A model generated the notes under the pieces. It did not search any database. It was not told the DNA's origin and saw nothing but the letters and a program-made list of their open reading frames with translations. 64,000 nt of DNA from Pseudoalteromonas arctica (GTDB lineage: Bacteria; Pseudomonadota; Gammaproteobacteria; Enterobacterales; Alteromonadaceae): positions 1 to 64,000 of the forward strand of contig NZ_JABBMT010000007.1 of the NCBI RefSeq assembly GCF_012927645.1, written 5' to 3'. Made by a program: the position numbers and the translations under genes. How positions within the stretch are numbered: position 1 is the stretch's first letter; each line of letters opens with the position of its first letter. This document shows positions 60,312 through 64,000 of the stretch, piece by piece.

Positions 60312-60340
60312 ATAATACGAACCAACCCCTATTTCGTCAA
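60312..60340 (-). promoter_or_regulatory. Promoter of the tRNA-Asp array
   Basis: On the minus strand TTGACG (60340-60335), 17-bp spacer, TATTAT (60317-60312), followed by the GC-rich discriminator TCACGCCGC, the type that gives stringent control of stable RNA. No other promoter-like element is apparent in the array. Confidence 0.8.
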
Positions 60341-60367
60341 GGGCTTTTTTGTTTTTTTACAGGTTTT

Positions 60368-61744
60368 TTAGTCATCTGACATCGAAAGGTTTAAAATTTC
60401 ACCTGATTTATCATTTTTTGAACCATTTTTATCGAGTTCTTTTTTTTCTTCACTTTGCAGCTCATTTTCAGCTACTGTTTTTTTCTGCAAAAATGGCAGC
60501 TTAATTTTTGGCATAATCGATTTTTTCTGCACAAATACACGAATTGCTAACCAACCCAACAGCAAAACCAGTAAATTTCCGCCAACAATTAAACTAATAA
60601 ATGTAATTGTTGCCATTAACTCGGCTTCCTTAGCAACTCTTTCAATCTCTTGTTGCTCTGCTTCACTAATAATTGGTGCTGGTAATTCAGGCACCACTTC
60701 AATTGGCCGCTCTATTTCAAATTTATAGGTCGGTAAAGTTGCCATAAATTCACGACCATTCACATTAGTGCCAAAAACCGACAGCTCGACACTGTATCGT
60801 CCCCAATCATAATTTTTAATCGTCAGCTGGCGGGTCAAACTGTTTTTAGCGTCAAGTGTAAACATTTGCTCTTCATTATTGGGGTAATAAATTTTACCTT
60901 GGATCAATACCGTCTCTGGTTGCACTATTTGGTTATCGAGGGTGATGGTTAAATGATGTTCTTGCAGGTCATCTTCAGCTAAAGCGATTTCATAACTAAA
61001 GGGAGGTTCTTTAACTTCGATAAGACCTTGTACGACCGTGCGCTTTAATAACGGGGTTTCAATATATAGCTCTGGTCGCCATTGTCCGGCTGGGAAAACT
61101 AATTTAAATTCACCGGTAAAAATACCATCTTTAGGACGCTCATCGAAACCACGGCCATCGTCTTTAAATTCAGCAACATTCTGAGTGCCTGCGCCAAAGT
61201 TCGCAAAGTCACTGTTGTTAGTGCTAATAAAATCAACATTTAAACTGACCACATCCCGAAACAAGCTCGCTTGGATCGGTTCACCATCATTTAGTATTTG
61301 CCCAGTAATTTTGACGGTTTCTCCACGAAACAGTAATGCAGGCAATGGCTCAACTTGTAGCTCTATTTCGCCAAGCACTACAATTTTGCTTTTCGGTAAA
61401 ATACTGCCAACCACTTGCCAAGGGCCTGGCATAGGATTTTTTATGGTGATCAAGTCATAGCTGAGTTCATCAAACCATTGTAGGTTGTCATCTTTTCTCG
61501 CCGAAATTGCATAATATTTACTGCCATCGGGTTTTACCAATACCACTGCTGGTGCACCGGGCTTGCGAAAAAATAATAAGGTAATTTCATCAATTTTATA
61601 ATCGATACGAAAACGATTTTCCAATAATGGAATTTCATTTTGCTGCCCAACACGTTGCAGTAAGGTTATTTTTTCTTCACTTGTTGCATTGCTGGTACTC
61701 GGTAACATCATTACTAAGCATACAGCTAACAGTATGTTTCTCAT
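60368..61744 (-). CDS. TIGR03503 family membrane-anchored protein
   Basis: From the ATG at 61744 (an upstream in-frame start would overlap dnaQ) the product is 458 residues. A signal peptide (MRNILLAVCLVMMLPSTSNA), a beta-rich extracytoplasmic part with GPWQVVGSILPKSKIVVLG and GRGFDERPKDGIFTGEF, a C-terminal transmembrane helix (about 390-415, FISLIVGGNLLVLLLGWLAI) and a Lys/Glu-rich cytoplasmic tail match the TIGR03503 architecture. Function is unknown. It is co-directional with dnaQ, 8 bp apart. Confidence 0.88.
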   Translation of the reverse strand: MRNILLAVCLVMMLPSTSNATSEEKITLLQRVGQQNEIPLLENRFRIDYKIDEITLLFFRKPGAPAVVLVKPDGSKYYAISARKDDNLQWFDELSYDLITIKNPMPGPWQVVGSILPKSKIVVLGEIELQVEPLPALLFRGETVKITGQILNDGEPIQASLFRDVVSLNVDFISTNNSDFANFGAGTQNVAEFKDDGRGFDERPKDGIFTGEFKLVFPAGQWRPELYIETPLLKRTVVQGLIEVKEPPFSYEIALAEDDLQEHHLTITLDNQIVQPETVLIQGKIYYPNNEEQMFTLDAKNSLTRQLTIKNYDWGRYSVELSVFGTNVNGREFMATLPTYKFEIERPIEVVPELPAPIISEAEQQEIERVAKEAELMATITFISLIVGGNLLVLLLGWLAIRVFVQKKSIMPKIKLPFLQKKTVAENELQSEEKKELDKNGSKNDKSGEILNLSMSDD

Positions 61745-61752
61745 GCTTTGCC

Positions 61753-62457
61753 TTATTCGGCACGCCATAAACATTGGCTACCGACTAGATTTAATCGTTC
61801 TTCATGAGCCAGTTGCTCATCACTACTGGCATGTAATACAACCAATGGCGCTCGGTTGGGATCTAACCGACGCAATTCTTTTTGCTGCTGTTCACTACCT
61901 TGATTTTTATTTTGATTCAGATTGAGCTTAACCTGTCCCCCCGTCATCGCTAAATAAACGTCAGCTAAGATCTCAGAATCCAGTAGCGCGCCGTGTAAGG
62001 TACGCTTAGCGTTATCTACATCATAACGTCGGCATAACGCATCTAAGTTATTCTTCTGTCCTGGATGCAAGTCACGCGCCATTTTGAGGGTGTCGAGAAC
62101 TTGGCAGTAATCATGGGTTTTTTGGTAACCTTGATTAAGCAACTCAAATTCATTATCCATATGGCCGACATCGAACGGCGCATTATGAATTACCAGCTCC
62201 GCCCCTCTAATATAGTCGAGAAACTCTTGAGCGATTTGGTGGAATAACGGTTTATCACGTAAAAATTCATTGGTGATACCATGAACATCAATGGCTTCTT
62301 CGTCACTTTTACGCTGCGGGTTAATATAAACGTGAAAGTTATTGCCGGTTAAACGACGATTCACTAATTCCACACAGCCAATTTCAATAATACGATGCCC
62401 TTGTCTAGGGTCGATGCCGGTGGTTTCTGTATCTAAAACTATTTGTCTACGTGCCAT
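61753..62457 (-). CDS. dnaQ: DNA polymerase III epsilon subunit (proofreading exonuclease)
   Basis: From the ATG at 62457 (MARRQIVLDTETTG) the product is 234 residues, close to E. coli DnaQ (243); the longer frame from 62562 would overlap rnhA. Exonuclease motifs: DTETTG (ExoI, Asp and Glu), HNAPFDVGHMDNE (ExoII) and HGALLDSEILADVY (ExoIII, His-x4-Asp). The C-terminal tail is Gln/Asn-rich (LNLNQNKNQGSEQQQKEL) and should bind polymerase alpha. Confidence 0.96.
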   Translation of the reverse strand: MARRQIVLDTETTGIDPRQGHRIIEIGCVELVNRRLTGNNFHVYINPQRKSDEEAIDVHGITNEFLRDKPLFHQIAQEFLDYIRGAELVIHNAPFDVGHMDNEFELLNQGYQKTHDYCQVLDTLKMARDLHPGQKNNLDALCRRYDVDNAKRTLHGALLDSEILADVYLAMTGGQVKLNLNQNKNQGSEQQQKELRRLDPNRAPLVVLHASSDEQLAHEERLNLVGSQCLWRAE

Positions 62458-62525
62458 ATCGAATTTAGCCTGACTCTGGTATCTTTCTATAATCACTTTA
62501 TTGTACATAAGATCAAGGGAAAACA

Positions 62526-62993
62526 GTGCAAAAAACCGTAGAGATTTACACCGATGGTTCATGTTTAGGTAATCCGGGCCCCGGCGGTTATGGTATTTTT
62601 ATGATTTATGAAGCCCATGAAAAAAAACTAAGCCAAGGTTACACACTCACCACCAATAACCGTATGGAAATGTTAGCTGCTATTGTTGCGCTAGAATCAC
62701 TTAATCGTTCATGCGCTGTTACCCTGACTACCGACAGCCAATACGTAAAACAAGGTATTGAATCGTGGCTTGCTAACTGGAAGAAGCGAGGCTGGAAAAC
62801 GGCTGCTAAAAAACCAGTTAAAAATGTCGATTTATGGCAGCGTCTTGATGCAGCTTGCGCCCGTCATAATGTGACTTGGAAGTGGGTGAAAGGCCATAGC
62901 GGCAATAAATACAACGAAATTGTTGATGATTTAGCACGCGATGCTGCTGGCAGTAAAGATTTATTAGTCGATGAAGGTTATAACCCTGAATAA
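62526..62993 (+). CDS. rnhA: Ribonuclease HI
   Basis: The 155-residue protein (E. coli: 155) starts from GTG ([20 protein letters not shown]). Catalytic Asp10, Glu48 ([10 protein letters not shown]), Asp70 (TTDSQYV) and Asp134 ([11 protein letters not shown]) are all present, as is the basic handle ([17 protein letters not shown]). It removes RNA from RNA-DNA hybrids. It is divergent from dnaQ with about 68 bp between, the classic rnhA/dnaQ arrangement. Confidence 0.97.
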   Translation: MQKTVEIYTDGSCLGNPGPGGYGIFMIYEAHEKKLSQGYTLTTNNRMEMLAAIVALESLNRSCAVTLTTDSQYVKQGIESWLANWKKRGWKTAAKKPVKNVDLWQRLDAACARHNVTWKWVKGHSGNKYNEIVDDLARDAAGSKDLLVDEGYNPE

Positions 62994-63034
62994 TATGAGT
63001 AGATAATTCATCGCAAACCATTTAACAACTTGAT

Positions 63035-63091
63035 ATATACCCAAACCACCTCAAGATGCAGAATTCGCATCTTGAAGTGGCTTGGGTATAT
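63035..63091. repeat. Palindromic dispersed repeat (possible REP/MITE-like element)
   Basis: ATATACCCAAACCACCTCAAG... (63035-63059) pairs with the arm at 63067-63091 (GCATCTTGAAGTGGCTTGGG...) around a 7-base centre AGAATTC. A half-like copy TATACCCAAGTTACTTGAAA lies at 7838-7857. The stem is near-perfect over 25 bp. Confidence 0.7.
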
Positions 63092-63130
63092 GATATAAGA
63101 TTTAGCTATATCATATAATGGAGTTGTTTC

Positions 63131-63988
63131 ATGTCTATCTTGGTTGAGTCTTTTTTCCATCAACAAAGCGCTACATTTAGTTATTTAGTTAGTTGCCAAA
63201 TAACTAAATCAACCATGTTAATTGATCCCCCAGCAGACTTTGATGCTCCCAGTGGTACGTTAAGTTTTTCTACTGCAAACGACATTATTATCTATATTAA
63301 TGAAAACCAGCTTGCACTTGAGTGGATTTTAGAAAGCCATGCCCATGCTGATCATATAACGGCCGCCAGTTATATAAAGCAACGTTTAGCATCACAGCAC
63401 CCATGTAAAATAGCAACTGGTTCCAAGATAACCCAAGTACAACAACACTTTAGCCGTCTATATGATATTGAAATGCCATGCGACGGTAGTCAATTTGAGC
63501 AATTATTTAATGACAATGATAGTTTTAAACTTGGCGAACAAGAAGTAACTATATTGGAAACTCCAGGGCATACTCCTGATAGCGTATGTTATTTGATTGC
63601 GGGTAACTTATTTGTTGGCGATACTTTTTTTATGCCCGATAGTGGCACAGCACGTTGCGACTTTCCAGGCGGCAGTGCCAAAGCCTTATATGCTTCACTG
63701 CAACGGATTTTAGCCCTGCCTGATAATACTATTTTATGGATGTGTCATGACTATCAACCAAATGGGCGGCCACTTGCGAATAAAAGCTCCGTAATTGAAC
63801 AACGTACCACTAATATTCACTTACAAACTAATGAGCAAGACTATATCACTGCTCGTAATTCTCGCGATGCAACACTCAGCGTCCCAAAATTACTGCACCC
63901 CGCAATACAAATGAATATTCGCGCGGGGCAATTACCACAACAAAATACTCAAGCTTTTGTATCAATCCCGCTCACGGTGCTGCTTTGA
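63131..63988 (+). CDS. MBL-fold metallo-hydrolase, persulfide-dioxygenase-like
   Basis: The 285-residue protein has the metallo-beta-lactamase motif ESHAHADHITAASY (HxHxDH, near 66-79), ETPGHTPDSVCYLI near 139 and LFVGDTFFMPDSGTARCDFP (second-shell Asp). The order and the CHDYQPNGR near 210 resemble ETHE1/Blh-type persulfide dioxygenases that oxidise glutathione persulfide with one iron. It is alone on the plus strand after the palindromic repeat. Alternative: glyoxalase II-like hydrolase, less fitting. Confidence 0.82.
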   Translation: MSILVESFFHQQSATFSYLVSCQITKSTMLIDPPADFDAPSGTLSFSTANDIIIYINENQLALEWILESHAHADHITAASYIKQRLASQHPCKIATGSKITQVQQHFSRLYDIEMPCDGSQFEQLFNDNDSFKLGEQEVTILETPGHTPDSVCYLIAGNLFVGDTFFMPDSGTARCDFPGGSAKALYASLQRILALPDNTILWMCHDYQPNGRPLANKSSVIEQRTTNIHLQTNEQDYITARNSRDATLSVPKLLHPAIQMNIRAGQLPQQNTQAFVSIPLTVLL

Positions 63989-64000
63989 GGTTTGTCGCAA

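Noticed and set aside
1..64000. CRISPR array
   Set aside because: No regularly spaced repeats with unique spacers of CRISPR size; the operator array, tRNA array and heptamer repeat are explained otherwise.

Overview
The window looks like the chromosome of a marine, AT-rich gammaproteobacterium of the order Alteromonadales, most likely Pseudoalteromonas. This rests on the housekeeping set (aspS, cmoA-cmoB, purM-purN, fadE of about 818 residues, divergent dnaQ/rnhA, DUF3334 and TIGR03503 family genes), a tandem tRNA-Asp array, and a palindromic dispersed repeat of a kind I associate with this group. The genus is an inference; no rRNA is present.

Left chromosomal arm (1-17.8 kb). It opens with the end of an IS66-type element that has cut off the start of an alpha/beta hydrolase-OsmC fusion gene. 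A small accessory patch follows: a class 3 lipase, a putative periplasmic immunity partner, and a decayed second copy of that partner. Next come a secreted hydrolase, a pentapeptide-repeat protein, aspS, a DUF72 gene and a YgjP-type metallopeptidase gene. A LysR regulator is divergent from an unusual second-type adenylosuccinate synthetase. DUF3334, the tRNA wobble-modification pair cmoA-cmoB, purM-purN, a DUF3108 gene and a class II glutamine amidotransferase gene complete this arm.

Prophage (17,751-53,025). A complete-looking P2-type temperate myophage of about 35 kb is inserted at the 5' end of the glutamine amidotransferase gene. It is bounded by a 44-bp direct repeat with one mismatch, and integrase arm-type repeats lie just inside both ends. 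Reading inward from the left, minus-strand genes encode the baseplate, tail fibre, tape measure, a tail chaperone with a -1 frameshift site, a lytic-enzyme candidate, tail tube, sheath and the head genes. Terminase, portal and holins run on the plus strand from a divergent promoter region. An Ogr-type late activator sits under a promoter overlapped by a LexA box. The early block carries a D12 adenine methyltransferase behind a four-copy operator array, a P2 gpA-type rolling-circle initiator, a second methyltransferase, an AlpA-like and a Cro-like regulator, and a self-cleaving S24 repressor. Between repressor and integrase is a cargo segment with a SEFIR-domain protein and a WYL-like protein, plausible anti-phage or lysogenic-conversion genes. 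The tail fibre C-terminus has the hallmarks of a diversity-generating-retroelement variable region, but no reverse transcriptase is in the window.

Right chromosomal arm (53-64 kb). fadE lies behind a candidate FadR operator. Then come an ABC-transporter remnant, a secreted S9 lipoprotein peptidase, a frameshifted XRE regulator, seven identical tRNA-Asp genes behind one strong promoter, a TIGR03503 gene, dnaQ and rnhA (divergent), and a persulfide-dioxygenase-like metallo-hydrolase.
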